From contig OX578280.1 in assembly GCA_951217055.1 (NCBI GenBank), positions 58,676,633-58,740,632 on the forward strand: a DNA stretch of 64,000 nucleotides. Reading direction: 5' to 3'. Made by a program: the position numbers and the translations under genes. This stretch comes from Gerris lacustris (taxonomy: Eukaryota; Arthropoda; Insecta; Hemiptera; Gerridae). Below are positions 11,462 through 23,424 of this stretch, in pieces; position 1 is the stretch's first letter; each line of letters begins with the position of its first letter. Below the pieces are notes generated by a model that made no database searches, had not been told where the DNA came from, and worked only from the letters and a program-made list of their open reading frames with translations.

Positions 11462-12046
11462 CTTTATCTACGATTGATACGAAATATAAACATTATATCT
11501 CTGTTTAAATGCGTAGAAAGTGATTATTTACGTATGTACTTGGATTCATTGCGCATGCGCGTCTCATAGTTCTGAAGAATTCCTCTTCTTTACCACGCTA
11601 GCGCGGTAAAGAAGAGGAATTCTTCAGCTTTACGCACGATTAGCGAGTTTGTTTACATTTAACAAAACTAATTTGCTATTCTTTTATTAAAGTAACTGTT
11701 TATATCGAGTTTTTAGTGAAAAACAATGAATGAATGAAGTGGCTTTGACGAAAATGTAGAGAATAATACTCCTCCAGAAATAATTAATTCGGCAAAAAAT
11801 ACAACTCAAGATTAATGCCATCTTTATCAAGAGAAGAGATACGAACTTACATACAGCAAGTTTATTTTTTTCTGTATTTATTATTTAAATCTAACAATCG
11901 TAGATAAAGTACGGTACGCAACTCGTGCGAAAACGGCATTTTGCATTGCTCGTGTGGTTTTACTACCCTCGCTGTCGCTCGGGTGCAAACTCCACACTCG
12001 CATGCAAAATTCTACTTTCCGCACTCGACGCGTAATGTACTATTAA
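11462..12046 (+). mobile_element. Family G multi-hairpin element, copy 1
   Basis: The copy begins TTTATCTACGATTGATACG and ends GACGCGTAATGTACTATTA. It matches 39558-40098 closely along its length. It contains a palindrome at about 11573-11628, whose arms CTGAAGAATTCCTCTTCTTT and its complement surround ACGCTAGCGC. CAATCGTAGATAAAG (about 11897-11911) complements the start. A second imperfect hairpin spans about 11911-12041, with CGCAACTCGTGCG, CATTTTGCAT and CTCGTGTGG opposing CCACACTCG, ATGCAAAAT and CGCACTCGACGCG. There is no transposase frame. Confidence 0.75.
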
Positions 12047-12448
12047 AAATACTTAATATTATTATGGATTTAAAAAAAAATGTTCCCTGATATCTGAAAC
12101 GCATTTCAGTCGAGGAAATCTTTAATGAACGAGTTTCATTCACTTTATATATGCAAAGCTAAAGTAACTTCTTCTAAATATATCCCCTTATAACAGTTAT
12201 GCATTAATTATGACACATTATAAAGCAATGACTTGGATTTGACCTCACTTTTTACATTTCTAAGTCTCATACTATGAGATGGTAAATCAGTCAACAAGAA
12301 AATAGAAACTAGGATATCAGACTTCGCACCTTTTATCAGAGGCCTTAAGCCTGTATTAAATAGCTATTTCGATTATTAAAGTTCTGACAATTTAAAATAT
12401 GAAAATCCATCTCTTATCTGCTTTAATGTAATGCAATATAAACTAGTC

Positions 12449-12970
12449 ATCGTGTGGCTCTATCATTGAAGCGAGTATATTGAATACATATTAAGGAATT
12501 TATTAATCATGATGAATGTCATAGTCGGAGATAATAAAAAGAGGGTATATAGGGGGTAAAGAGGGTATAGTGCGGAGTGGAGTGGGGGTACTTGGTACAA
12601 AGCTCACCTTCCTAAATAAACCTATATAACTACACGCCAATAAGAATCAACCACCCACAGTAGCTTTTAAACTATTATTATAAATGTAACTTTTGCTTGT
12701 ATCAAGTTGAAATTTTACATGCCTGTTTCAATTGTGCTTTAGACAATGTATATAAAGTTTTATTAAAATCGTTACATTAGAACGTAAGATATCGATAAAA
12801 ACGTTAAGCGAGCGTTCCGCGTGAACTCAAGTAACACGAATACCAAATTTCAAACAAATCGTTGAACTTTTATTCAAGTTATCGTCGGACACGTAAACGT
12901 TACAAAAAGACAGACAGACAAGATGCATATTTTGCTGAATGTAAGCTTGCTTACGCTCGCTTCAATTAAG
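12449..12970 (+). repeat. Family B repeat, copy 2
   Basis: It starts GTGGCTCTATCATTGAAGCG and ends GCTTACGCTCGCTTCAAT. ATTGAAGCGAG occurs near both ends in opposite orientation. The body (CATGCCTGTTTCAATTG, AAAATCGTTACATTAGA, ACCAAATTTCAAACAAATCG, GTTATCGTCGGACA, AGACAGACAGAC) is shared with the inverted copy at 17755-18505. It lacks a middle part present in that copy. No coding frame. Confidence 0.7.
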
Positions 12971-12999
12971 GATTTTTTTTATGACTATTCCCGAAATTA

Positions 13000-14163
13000 A
13001 GTGGTTCAAAAATATGAAGATTTAAAGATAGTAACATTAATAACAACTTAAACATACGTCAACACCTTTACCTCCTAAACGTTTAACAAACCAAATTCAA
13101 GACATCAAGCAAAAAGGTTAAACAGGATATAAAAAAAAAAAATATGATTGTGCTTCGATTGCAATCACGTATCACGATTTCACATGATCTCAAAAAATAT
13201 GTTTTTTTAAAGGTTAGATGTTATGGATACGTGAAAATTGATAATGATCATTACAAGACACCGTAAAGCTTTGGAAAGTATAAGATAAATCCGATATAAA
13301 AGTATTTTTTATGAGAACAAGTGTCCTGGATCCTAAAATAACCATCCTATTAGTAAATTCCGATTACAACCTTTCTCCAAAACTTAAACACAAATTCATC
13401 TTTTATAATTTGATCATAAAACAACCTAATAACATTTTTCCCTTTGATGGACAATGAATATCACAATTTTACCCAAAAGAGTATGTTATTTGACCTTATT
13501 AAAGCTAAATTTCATGTAATTAATTACCAGATAAATTTATATGACTGCTTCTATACCTTATAATTACTTTGTGGAATTTCATCTTTGAAGTCAGTTTTAT
13601 CGTAATTTAACGATAACCAGTTTCAAAATGTTTTAATAATAATTGTCGTAATGTATAACTAATTTCACTCAACAGTGAAATAATGACCAATTTAAGTGAT
13701 GGGAACTGTAAGAAGCATTATCTAACAAAGTTAGAAATTAAAATGATTGTTATTTACTATTTTAGTAATATTGCATTTTAAAGCTGGAAATAAACTTATT
13801 TGAATCAGAGCTATGGAATGATTGCTAGATTGTGGGACATAGGTAAAGATCACCTATATACACTTAGTTTTTATTATCTCTAAAGCGAGATACGTAATCA
13901 TTACAAAATATGAATTAGAGAGAATGTTGTAACTGCCATGATAAGGACTTCACAAAAAAAGTTTACTATTCTCGTTCGGTCGCATGGAGGGTTAAAAAGG
14001 GACATGTGTTTTCTTCTCCCAATTAGAATTGAAAAATGGAAATGTTAGGGCAATATGATTTTCTAATATGTAAGTAATTAACTATTGTTTCTCTTTTATG
14101 AACGCAACAGATATCTCCTAATGTTCTCAAGACTCAATAGCTCCGTAAAGTAACCATTGTTGT
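13000..14163. other. AT-rich stretch with no recognised feature
   Basis: No gene, terminal repeat or RNA recognised. Confidence 0.5.
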
Positions 14164-14343
14164 GGCACTTCTTTAGATTGTTACTCCCCTTATAAAAAAC
14201 ACAAGGGAGTAATAATCTAAAGAAGGTGTACGGAATGTTCTTCTTTAGACTGTTACCCCTCTTATAAAAACAGGAGTGTGATATTCCTTTGTCCCAAAGA
14301 ACATGGACTAAACATCTCTTTGTCTTAATAGTTATTTAGATAA
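14164..14343 (-). mobile_element. Family C MITE, copy 4, truncated
   Basis: It begins GGCACTTCTTTAGATTG and follows the family in the 1865 orientation through GTCTTAATAGTTATTTAG. It then breaks off into unrelated sequence at about 14340, losing the outer terminal repeat. Confidence 0.8.
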
Positions 14344-14869
14344 AGGAATGTACAGTCAATTCTTTTGGACACTGGTCAAAGACCGTCAGGTACTTTAAAT
14401 GACATAATCTTGTGTAATAAACATTTATTGGCTTCAGATTGAAATAACAATAATAATAATAGTCTTTCTTACCCCTAAATATCTTTATATATAAATATAA
14501 CCCCCATATATTCCTATTTGGACTTTTTTATTGTGATTTGTTGTTCTTTTTGTATTATTATATTACAGAGTCACGCCATTATTGATTTCACTTTCAGACT
14601 GAAAGAACGTTTGTACTTATTATTGTTAAAGTATTTTTATCCATAGTAGTATTATTTTCTTTCTTTTAAATTACGTCCAGGGTATTACTGTATATTATCT
14701 GTATATACATAAAATAAACAATCATCTTTATGAATGAGGTTTATTGATTTTTAAAAGTAAATATATAACCTTTGGAAGAACACACACGCAGAACACATTT
14801 ATAAGTAATAAGCTTATAAATAAAGAATTTATTGGCAATTAGTGGTGATATAGGAGATTATTTGTGTGG

Positions 14870-15260
14870 TCTACAGTAAAAGTTAGGTGGATGTAAGAAG
14901 AAAGTTGAGTCCAAAGACCTTTTCCCCTACGGGTGTATAAAGTATGAAGGTCCTCATTAGAGCGGCACGTCCTTGGTTAGATCTGAGGGAGGTCCTACTG
15001 TTAGAGCCTCAGGGGTTTAGACCCTTGCCCTTGCCTTGTCCTACACACTAAACCTTCGTCACTTCTACATCTTACAGTGCTACTCAGTTGTACTCTTTAC
15101 TGTCCTATATGTACCTAACCCATTAACTCATCTGGACAAAGAGCTACCGTTATTTCTCCACAGTCGAGTCATTTCCGCTCCTTCGTAAGACTACTAAAGA
15201 GAAAACCTTGAAGACATTTTACTGTCCTTTCAACCGCAATTACCTTAAATGTCAGTTCTC
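14870..15260. other. GC-richer block of unknown origin
   Basis: Clearly less AT-rich than its surroundings, but stops interrupt all frames. It may be a decayed retroelement, LTR or UTR-like sequence. I recognise no motif. Confidence 0.35.
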
Positions 15261-15676
15261 AAATACTAATAGTTTTTGTTTTAAAGAAATCTACTTTTTC
15301 CCCTCAAATTGTTACTAGGTAGCAAAAGGAATAAAAGTCTTAACCTTTTAAAAATTTGATACGATAGGTTTCAAACGAAACAAGCAATGAGAGGTAGCAG
15401 AGTAACGGTTAACAGTATTAGCAAATTACCTATCTACAACGGGGAGTTAAACCCAAAATAAGCTCCAAGGCTGGAATTCTAAACGTGAAGATATTGACCA
15501 CGTAGGCCCGTAGGGGGATACAGTTTTTGGGGGTAAAAATTTTGAGTAAAGTAAAGTTCTAAAAAATTTGACCCCCTCAAAGAAATAAAGATGAAAAAAA
15601 ATATAAACACAGGTGTTGCTCAATGGCTTAATTCTCTTAATCATATTCTTATGATCATTAAAACTACTTCAAGTAA

Positions 15677-16002
15677 GGCTAGGCGCACACAGGAGTATTT
15701 TTGCCCGCAGACGGTTTTGTCACTACCTCAAGGGCTTATACATTATACAGTATAAGAGTGCCCACACTGGAGGCAAAGACCGGTGCAAGACAAAAGAGTC
15801 CTCCTGCCTAGGAGATGTTCCGACACATTTCTGTCCGCAGACTGTTATGCACAAATCACAGCAATTTCTACGAGATCCATTTCGCTGGGTACAAGATATG
15901 CAGCTGTCTTGCCTGTAGCAACACAAGTGTGACAAGGCAGACACAATGAAGACACTTCGGAAACAGTCAGCAGACTGTTCTTTCTCCAGTGTGCGCCTGG
16001 CC
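15677..16002. mobile_element. PIF/Harbinger-like MITE
   Basis: The 19-bp terminal inverted repeats (15677-15695, GGCTAGGCGCACACAGGAG; 15984-16002) match at 17 of 19 positions. The flanking trinucleotide is TAA on both sides (15674-15676 and 16003-16005), fitting the TWA duplication of PIF/Harbinger. The element is 326 bp and GC-richer than its surroundings. It has internal repeats around TGTCCGCAGACTGTT. The minus-strand frame at 15723-15944 shows no transposase similarity. Confidence 0.75.
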
Positions 16003-16165
16003 TAAGAGTGAAATACTCATTCAAATCAATGGAGATCTATGGTCTTTACTGGAAAACCTATATTGTTATTCTAACTCTACAAAGCTTTTAGTTTATTAAG
16101 CCTATTGTAATATCTCCACTCCATTATTTACCTAATACAAATTATTTCCCTTTATTTCTCTAGAG

Positions 16166-17131
16166 CAGGGGTTCCCAACCTTTTTCCTTCATCGACCCCC
16201 TTTAAAAAATAATTTTCCTTATCGACCCCCTTGCATTTTTCCATTAATATACAGCACACAACGTTAGCAGAATACTTATAATTGCCTTTAAAAATCTTAA
16301 AGATAACAATTTGAGCTAAGAACTTCGTCAAAAAATTATAAAAAAGGGGTTTATATGAGATTTCAGATAACTGATATAAACTTATTTCATATACACCATG
16401 CGTATATCTTCATTATAATTGTACAATAGTTCGATTTTTATTAATGTGGTCATTGCGTGATATTATTGATATTTTTTTTTTTTTTTTTTTTTTCCAATAT
16501 TTCACCTAAAATTACCATATCTTCTTTTAAGTGTTCAGTGTAAATTTTCAAAACAAATATATGTTCACCTGTAGTGTACATTTGTAACAGTTCGCTAGAA
16601 GAAAATCTTCTGTAATTTCTCTTAATCTTGAGTTATAATATTGAACATAAAACATCAAAATAGGGTTTCTACAAAAAGTGAATTCATCCAACTGCACAGA
16701 AAATTCACTGTTTTGCAATTCACAAATAAAGGATTTTCTTTTTAGTATTTTCTCACATTTCATCCATACGACGTTGTATGGAATAATTACTGTGCGGAAT
16801 ACTAATACTAAAACTGGTTCAGGGTTCATTTTCATAAGAGTTTTTACTGCCTCTTTTATTGCTGGTATTATTTTTTCACCAGTGGTATGTGGATATCCGG
16901 CTTTTGCAATCAACAAAGAAATATTGTAAGAAGCTTCTGATCCACCAGAATTATTAAGTTGACGGCTTAAGAAATTATACACAAATTTATCTATTAGTTT
17001 CTTGAAATAATCAATATTCAAACCTTTTAAATTTATCAACGACCCTCAATAGACTCCTGGAATACTATAGACCCCTTATAAATTTCCATAGACCCCCAAG
17101 GGGTCCACCTGGACCCCGTTGGGAACCCCTG
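16166..17131 (-). mobile_element. hAT transposon with internal deletion, transposase fragment retained
   Basis: The 966-bp element has terminal inverted repeats CAGGGGTTCCCAAC and GTTGGGAACCCCTG. The identical 8-bp duplication CTCTAGAG flanks it at 16158-16165 and 17132-17139. The termini and the CTCTAGAG target are classic hAT features. Runs of GACCCCC/ACCCCC lie just inside both ends. The minus strand keeps one transposase segment (16548-17039), so most of the coding region has been deleted. Confidence 0.95.
16548..17039 (-). pseudogene. hAT transposase fragment (ZBED5/SCAND3-like)
   Basis: A 163-codon minus-strand frame lies inside the hAT element. Residues about 36-60 (ASYNISLLIAKAG, then PHTTGEKIIPAIKE) match the conserved segment of hAT transposases that were domesticated as ZBED5, FAM200 and SCAND3-like proteins. 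That segment usually reads ASY-N-LLIAK-GKPHTIGE-LI-PA-KE. Residues about 108-121 (SEFSVQLDEFT) match the segment around the first catalytic aspartate (usually SLQLDEST), so that acidic position is retained. A full-length transposase is about 600 residues. The BED zinc finger at the N-terminus and everything after the first third, including the remaining catalytic residues and the dimerisation region, are absent. Between the two conserved blocks the frame seems altered. It is dead as an enzyme. The first M is an arbitrary start. Confidence 0.85.
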
Positions 17132-17754
17132 CTCTAGAGGCTTAACATAACAAAAATAAATTTCTTTGCCCCATTAAAATTCTGTTATAAGTTTAGGATC
17201 CTGAAATAAAAGAATCTAGGATCGTGGATTTTTATTTTTTAATTTTCACATCGTGGAAGACGTAAAATGAAAAAATGAAAAAAAACAAAAAAAAAAAAAC
17301 TCATCCATATGAGAGGAAGAAGTTAAGAAGTCGGCATGGGAAAGAAATCATTCGTGACCTATGAAGGAATAAGAAATTATACAAAGATGAAGGGAGAAGT
17401 CGAAGGAGAATGATGTTTTACTTGTTTGATTACGTTTGAGGCTGAGGCTAGTTCGGGTCCAGAAAAGGTTTTCTAGTAAATAGAAAAGTAATCAGGTCTA
17501 ATGATGGACGGACTGGATGTGTTCACAGGGGCATCTCTCTTCTTAATGGTTGCCGGCCTTTTACAGAGAGAGGTCAGGGTTAGGCCACACCTTATGCCTA
17601 GCTCTGACAGTCACTAAGACCATTTGGTAACTATAGGCTAAAATGAACATTGAAACTACCAAAGAAGCCGATACATATAAATAGGTAACATCCATGTCCA
17701 TTACCTTTCATCTGAGAAAGTTTCCTTTAATTTTATTCAAAAACAATATTCGTA

Positions 17755-18505
17755 TGGTTATTGAAGCTAGCGTAAGCGAGCTTCTTACTTTCAAAACATT
17801 ATGCACCCTATCCGTCTGTCTGTCCGTCATTCTGTCAGTAACGATTACATGTCCAACGATAACTTCACTACTAGTTGACTGATTTAGTTCAAATTTGGTA
17901 TAAATGTTCCTTTTACTAATGCTCTCAGGCCAAGTTGGTTGGACAGCGTAATCCGTTAAAGAGTTCGCGCGAAAACGTAAGCTTTAAGTGTAAAATTGGA
18001 ATTTCAGTACGGGAAAAGATTCTATCATCGCCTACTCGTTGAGAGGAACATTTCTTTCAAATAACATTTTTTTAGTGAAACCAATAGCGACACCGGTATG
18101 AAGTGATAAAGATAGTTCAAAACTATTAAAGCGGACCTAAACGTTTAAAATAGAGAAAACATAGTTTATACCGATATTTTACGCTCTAACGCAACGATTT
18201 TAATAAAACTTCATATACATCGTCTAACGTTCAATTGAAACAGGCATGGAAAATTTCAACTTTATACAAGCAGACGTTTTTGTGTTGTGAAGTTATACAT
18301 TTATAAATAATTGTTGAAATGGAAATGGCCGGGTTGTGTAGTGTGGCATAGTAAGAATGTAGGGTGGCTCCCTCACTTCTAGATTCACTATTACAGTCAT
18401 ACTCTTTCTTTACCTATCAAATCATCATTATTATTCATTTTCTCAATATTTAACACATATTTATTACTATACCTCCGCTTCAATGATAGAGCCACGCGAT
18501 GCCTT
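17755..18505 (-). repeat. Family B repeat, copy 3 (inverted, longest)
   Basis: It runs from TTGAAGCTAGCGTAAGCGAG to CCGCTTCAATGATAGAGCCA, the reverse of the copy at 12449. It holds a GTCT/GTCC run (17813-17835), TCCAACGATAACTTCACT, TAGCGACACCGGTATGAAGTG and AACGATTTTAATAAAACTTC. The central part is also found inside family A copy 1 (85-400). Confidence 0.7.
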
Positions 18506-18509
18506 GTTA

Positions 18510-19638
18510 TTTATTAATCACAATTCACAATATTGTAAATAGCAAACAAAATAACTTACTAAATGTAGTGAATGAAGAAACTCATACAGATTTAACAAAA
18601 TGTAAAGACAGATTTTGTATTTACCTGTAACAAAAAACAAAAAGAAACCACGAATTAATAAAATATAAAGTAGTAAGATCTAAAAACACAAGAATATAGA
18701 TTTTTTGATAATATAGATTGTATAAACTTAAAAATCATAAATTAGAAAATGTACCAAGATCAAAGTATGAGGCTAGGTTTAATCAAAGATGCAGAAATGA
18801 TTAACTCAATAACCATTTACATATATCGTAAGATAGGGTTGGTATGTGTAACAAGTGAAGAAATTAGTGCTGGTCAAAGAATATATATTTGGTCATGATC
18901 TAAAAGGCTCTTTATGAACTATAGGTAGATAAAATGAGTTAATAGGTATAATAATAGATAGTCATTTTCATATAATGATGATAAGTTGAATAGAAAATTT
19001 AAAAAAAGATGAAAAAAGTCAAATATAAATTTTAGTCGACATTAAAAACCTTATTTAAAATTATGCAAGGTAAAATTATTTAATAATATACTTAGCGTAT
19101 TTAAAAAAAAAAAAGTATAATCTGATAAAAATAATACTTTAATACAACTACTAATAACAAAAATACTAATTTGTTTCATCTTAAAAGACAGCTGAAATGA
19201 AAAATCAACTATTCTTTCTACAGTTTTGACTATAATTCAACTGGAATGTAGGCTAATCTGTGTAATTCCCAGTGTTTATGGGCAAAGTTGCATTTCATGT
19301 TGAAAATAAAGAGATATTAACGATGACTGAGAATGTCTTATTTCTCAGTTAAGTAGCTAAGTTTGGGATAGCTCTCAAACCATCTTGAACCTTTCTACAA
19401 ATCCTATTAAACAACGTAAACTATGTGTTGTTAAAACTAATGTCTTTAATAACACTATTTATTTACAAATACTTTCTAAATAGTAATAAAGATGCTATTT
19501 TTAATAGTCCAACATAGGTTAAAATATTGTCTTGTTTTTATTAAGATAAAACTATTAAAAAAAAATTATAATAGTAAACAATTCTTCAAGAGTTATAAAT
19601 ACTAGAACTTATATCATATTTTTGTTTTAAAGTGTGCA
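18510..19638. other. AT-rich stretch with no recognised feature
   Basis: No gene, terminal repeat or RNA recognised. Confidence 0.5.
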
Positions 19639-19998
19639 TTGAAGAAAGAGATGAAACTGCTGCAATATTCGAGTTCTGACATACGATCCAGGTGCAACGG
19701 AGGGAGAGGCCACATTATAATAAGCAGACTTTATGCTACTGGTTTTGCAGGACTAACTTATTGTTTTTGCATTCAGAATAGCATGTCAATCATTTTGACA
19801 CCTCCATTAAAGTTGCACCTGGATAACAGACTGGTAAGCCTCGACCGAGTATTTCCTCTTGTACTGCAGTATCAGGAATTTTTACTAATTCATGGGTCAA
19901 TCGAGCTCCTAAATGCAATAATTAGTCGGAAAACCAAAACTATTCCGTGTTTTATATCATACCGCCAACAAGATGTATTATACCAGCTTTCCATATGA
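19639..19998 (+). CDS. Unrecognised 119-codon open frame, doubtful
   Basis: A 119-residue frame with a mixed, non-repetitive composition, less AT-biased than its surroundings. A moderately hydrophobic stretch lies near residues 31-55 (LYATGFAGLTYCFC...). I do not recognise a domain, and no splice sites or neighbouring coding segments support it. It may be a decayed transposon segment or a chance frame. Confidence 0.2.
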   Translation: MKKEMKLLQYSSSDIRSRCNGGRGHIIISRLYATGFAGLTYCFCIQNSMSIILTPPLKLHLDNRLVSLDRVFPLVLQYQEFLLIHGSIELLNAIISRKTKTIPCFISYRQQDVLYQLSI

Positions 19999-20197
19999 TA
20001 TTACCTTTAACAAAAAGGCTGGATCATATTACTAAGGCATCCATAATGATTTAAAAAGTTTTTCGTTAGTCCAAGATATAGTAGGGGAAAAATGGTGAAG
20101 AGAGTACCTAAAAAATTATTATATTAAGAAAAGAAAGAAGAACCTCAAAACTCATGAAGAAAAACTAAATTAAAATTCAATTATAAAAACAAATTAT

Positions 20198-20202
<5 letters not shown>

Positions 20203-20287
<85 letters not shown>
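20203..20287. repeat. (TA)n microsatellite
   Basis: About 42 uninterrupted TA units. Confidence 0.95.
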
Positions 20288-20289
<2 letters not shown>

Positions 20290-20290
<1 letters not shown>

Positions 20291-21433
20291 CAAAGAGTAG
20301 ATTACTTAAGTAAATTGGTGAAGATACAATTCAAATCCCTTACCTTTGGTTCCTTAATCCTTCCATAGCCCCAGTCTACACCCATTTTCTTCTGTTAGTT
20401 TAAGTCATAAAAGCTTGCGAAATATTATATAGTTAGAAGAATATTTACTCTTACTATGCTAACATCCAACACTGAAACGCGTTTGTTAATCATTAATATA
20501 AAATTTTGGTGACAATTTTGTTGCGTTACTTTCCATCAACCTTTTCTTCGCCATAATTATCAAATGGAACCAAAAAATCTACAACTGAAAATAACCAATA
20601 ATTTGTTTGTTAAATATTAATTATCCTTAGCCAATTTAACTACTGCTAATATATATATCTCATTAGCTAAGATCAAGAGGATTAAATATAAGATTTAAGA
20701 TAATACGAACATTACATGATTCCATTATTAGGTTAGGAAGGTGTCTCAAGATGCGTAATGGTAACACCAAAAAAGCAATTTTAAAATAAGACAAAAAAAG
20801 GTCCAAAGAAGTAAATTTTTCACAGAATAACAAAGAGAAAATGATTCCACTTATTTGTCAAGGCAGCGTTTCATTACTCAGAAACGTTATCCTTCGTTCC
20901 AAGAGGTAAGCTTTAATATGTGTAACGTATAACGCATATAACCTTGTCTCCTGAGACCGTAACTTGTCACACCAAACCTTTTTCCATTTGTCCTATACTC
21001 GTTTTTTTTTGTTATTATTCCAGGTCTTCATCTTTATTATGTTTTCCCCCCCTTTCCAGTCCTAAGTCATTGTATCTCGCCTTCTATCTTGAAAAACCAC
21101 AAAATCCCTCACGTACTTCAAAGTTATATTTAGAAAGACGAAAAAAAACGTAGTTTTATTTTATTTTTTATAAATATAACAGCATTTCGCTGTCGTCCTA
21201 TATTTATTAACGTTCTTTAAAACGGTTATTAAAAGAATTATACTTTTTTTTAATAATGTCGTAGGAATTGTGGTAAGGCAAATGATACTTTTTACAAATA
21301 ATATCGTCAAAAAAATTATGTCTAAAAAAAAAAATCAAACTTGGTATTTGCATGGCTTATTCGAAGATATATTTTAGATCATGTTGACTACATTTTTAAA
21401 AATAAAAAATCGGTTCGATAAACAAAACTTTTT
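20290..21433. other. AT-rich stretch with no recognised feature
   Basis: A 69-codon frame at 20944-21153 resembles no family and is probably chance. Nothing else noted. Confidence 0.45.
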
Positions 21434-23292
21434 CTTATATATATTACTAGCTGAATACCCGTGCTTCGCTACGGGGTGATTTATTTTCAATTTAATGGAT
21501 TTATAAACTACCATCAAGAAACATTTAAATTATTTTACAAAGCGAGAATATCTAGATTCTATCCCTCCCCTTTGATAAGATAATTTTTAAAAAGGAAAAG
21601 CACTGGTATTTTCCTTATGTACCCCCCCCCCTCCCCGTGTCATTTTACATCCCTTGGTTGAAATTGGAATTATCTTTTATTAATATACATGCTTACATCC
21701 AAAAATAGAGCTCTTTCTCAAGTATTAACTTCCTAACTTTAGGAGATCGGTCTGGGCTCAATTCCCCTTCTTTTCTTACTCTGTCCTTATGTTCCCCTTA
21801 GGGATAAAATTTTAGAAAATCTCTATTGGCAGTTATCAATATAATTTAGAAATTATTATACTACGTATACACACGTAGATTTTATTTTAGAATTTTAAAG
21901 AAGTGGTCATGATTAAGTTAGTAAAGGTTTAGGCACGGTAAGGCGTGATTTATTAATTATAACCTTAATATCTAAAACTAAATCTAAATATTTTTTGACA
22001 GTGATTGAAAAGTAATTTCTTTAACAGTTCTTTCTACAAAAATTTCCACAAAACATAAAATATGGTCAGTAGTTTCTTCTGCAATTTGGTTAAATACATT
22101 TTTTATGAAAAATGAAATAAGAATTTTCAAATCTTTTTAGAAGCCCCGTTCTCAGCTCCATATAAAGCTACCAAATCGTTTTATATCCTTTATCACCCGC
22201 AGAATTAAGCTTAATTGTACCCAAGAACCTCCAAAATCTATTCAGCCATTTGGACGTGATTGAGATAACCTTATGTAGAGCTAAAATGTAAAATCAATAA
22301 AATAGATAAATTGATGTACTAAAATATTATTTATGCATTAATATGTTTTATTCAATAAAGGGATTTTAAAAAAAATAATAATAATAAAAAAAAAAAAAAA
22401 AAAATTAATAAATACAAAATTTTAGCCCAATCGGATAAATGTACAGACACAACAATTATTAGTTTTTTATTTTTATACATAGATATAGATATATTTTTCC
22501 ATTTTACCCCCCTAAATGTACATAACAATAATTGTACAGCACTCTTAAAGAGCTTTCCAACGGAATGCATCGTGAAGGGGTTTCATTACTTTGACATTTG
22601 TACCCCGTACCCCTGTGTACCAAAGTCAAAATTTCGATAAATGCATGAAGTCAGTGACCTTCCCCTTTTCCCCTTGCTTTGAAGGTCAAGTGTGCAAATT
22701 TTCATTGAAATTGAAATAAAACGGTTGATTTGAATAAAGAACACACACACACATACGTTGACTCTTCCTTATTACCCCTCTCCTAAATGAAAATAATGAC
22801 AAAAACGTACATTACAATTACTTTTCTCTTAAAGAGCCTTTTAACGATATGCATCATAAAGGGTACCTATCAATTACTTTGACATTTGTACCCCGTACTC
22901 CTGTGTACCAACATTTTAACTTTATAATCTCATGTAAGCAGTACACTCATAGACACTCTTCATTTATATAAGATGTAGTTATACACATTTTTCCATTTTA
23001 CCCCCTCCTAAATGAAAATATGACAAAACTGTACATAACAACAATTACTGTACTTTTAAAGAGCTTTTCAACGATATGCATCATTAAAAGTATACATTAC
23101 TTTGACATTTGTACCCCGTACCCCTGGGTACAAAAATAAAAATTTCGCAAAATCCTTTCTTAGTGGATGCCTATGATATGAACCGAGTATATCCTCAAAA
23201 TTTCAAGTCTCTCGGTTAAGCAGATTTTGCTGTGCGTTGATTCTATGTCAGTCAGTCAGTCAATCAGGACATTGCCACTTATATTATAGATA
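21434..23292 (+). mobile_element. Helentron/HINE-like non-autonomous element, about 1.86 kb
   Basis: The 5' end reads TTATATATATTACTAGCTG, followed by a GC stem-loop (ACCCGTGCTTCGCTACGGGG, about 21457-21476). The 3' end has a GTCA run (about 23247-23263) followed by CACTTATATTATAGATA. An ACTAGCTG...CCCG-loop-CGGG start, a GTCA-type run and a TATAGAT-type end are a combination I know from dispersed non-autonomous elements in many arthropod genomes. Assigning it to Helentrons is inference. There is no Rep/helicase frame. A tandemly triplicated module lies at 22480-23152. Confidence 0.6.
22480..23152 (+). repeat. Three tandem modules of about 160-180 bp inside the HINE-like element
   Basis: Units start near 22480, 22741 and 22972. 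Each has CCATTTTACCCCC(C/T)CCTAAATG or a variant, GTACAT-AACAA-AATT, TTAAAGAGC(T/C)TTTCAACG, ATGCATCAT and a strongly conserved GACATTTGTACCCCGTAC followed by CCCTGTGTACC. A single inverted copy lies at about 37165-37345. Confidence 0.75.
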
Positions 23293-23424
23293 TTCATTTA
23301 ATTAATTTATTTTTAAACATATTTGAAAAGCGTTCAAGAAAAATGTGTATATACAAGTAAAGAAGAACAGATGCAGAAAAATTAAACCGATAGGACACAA
23401 GTGTAAACAAACCTGGTTGTCACA

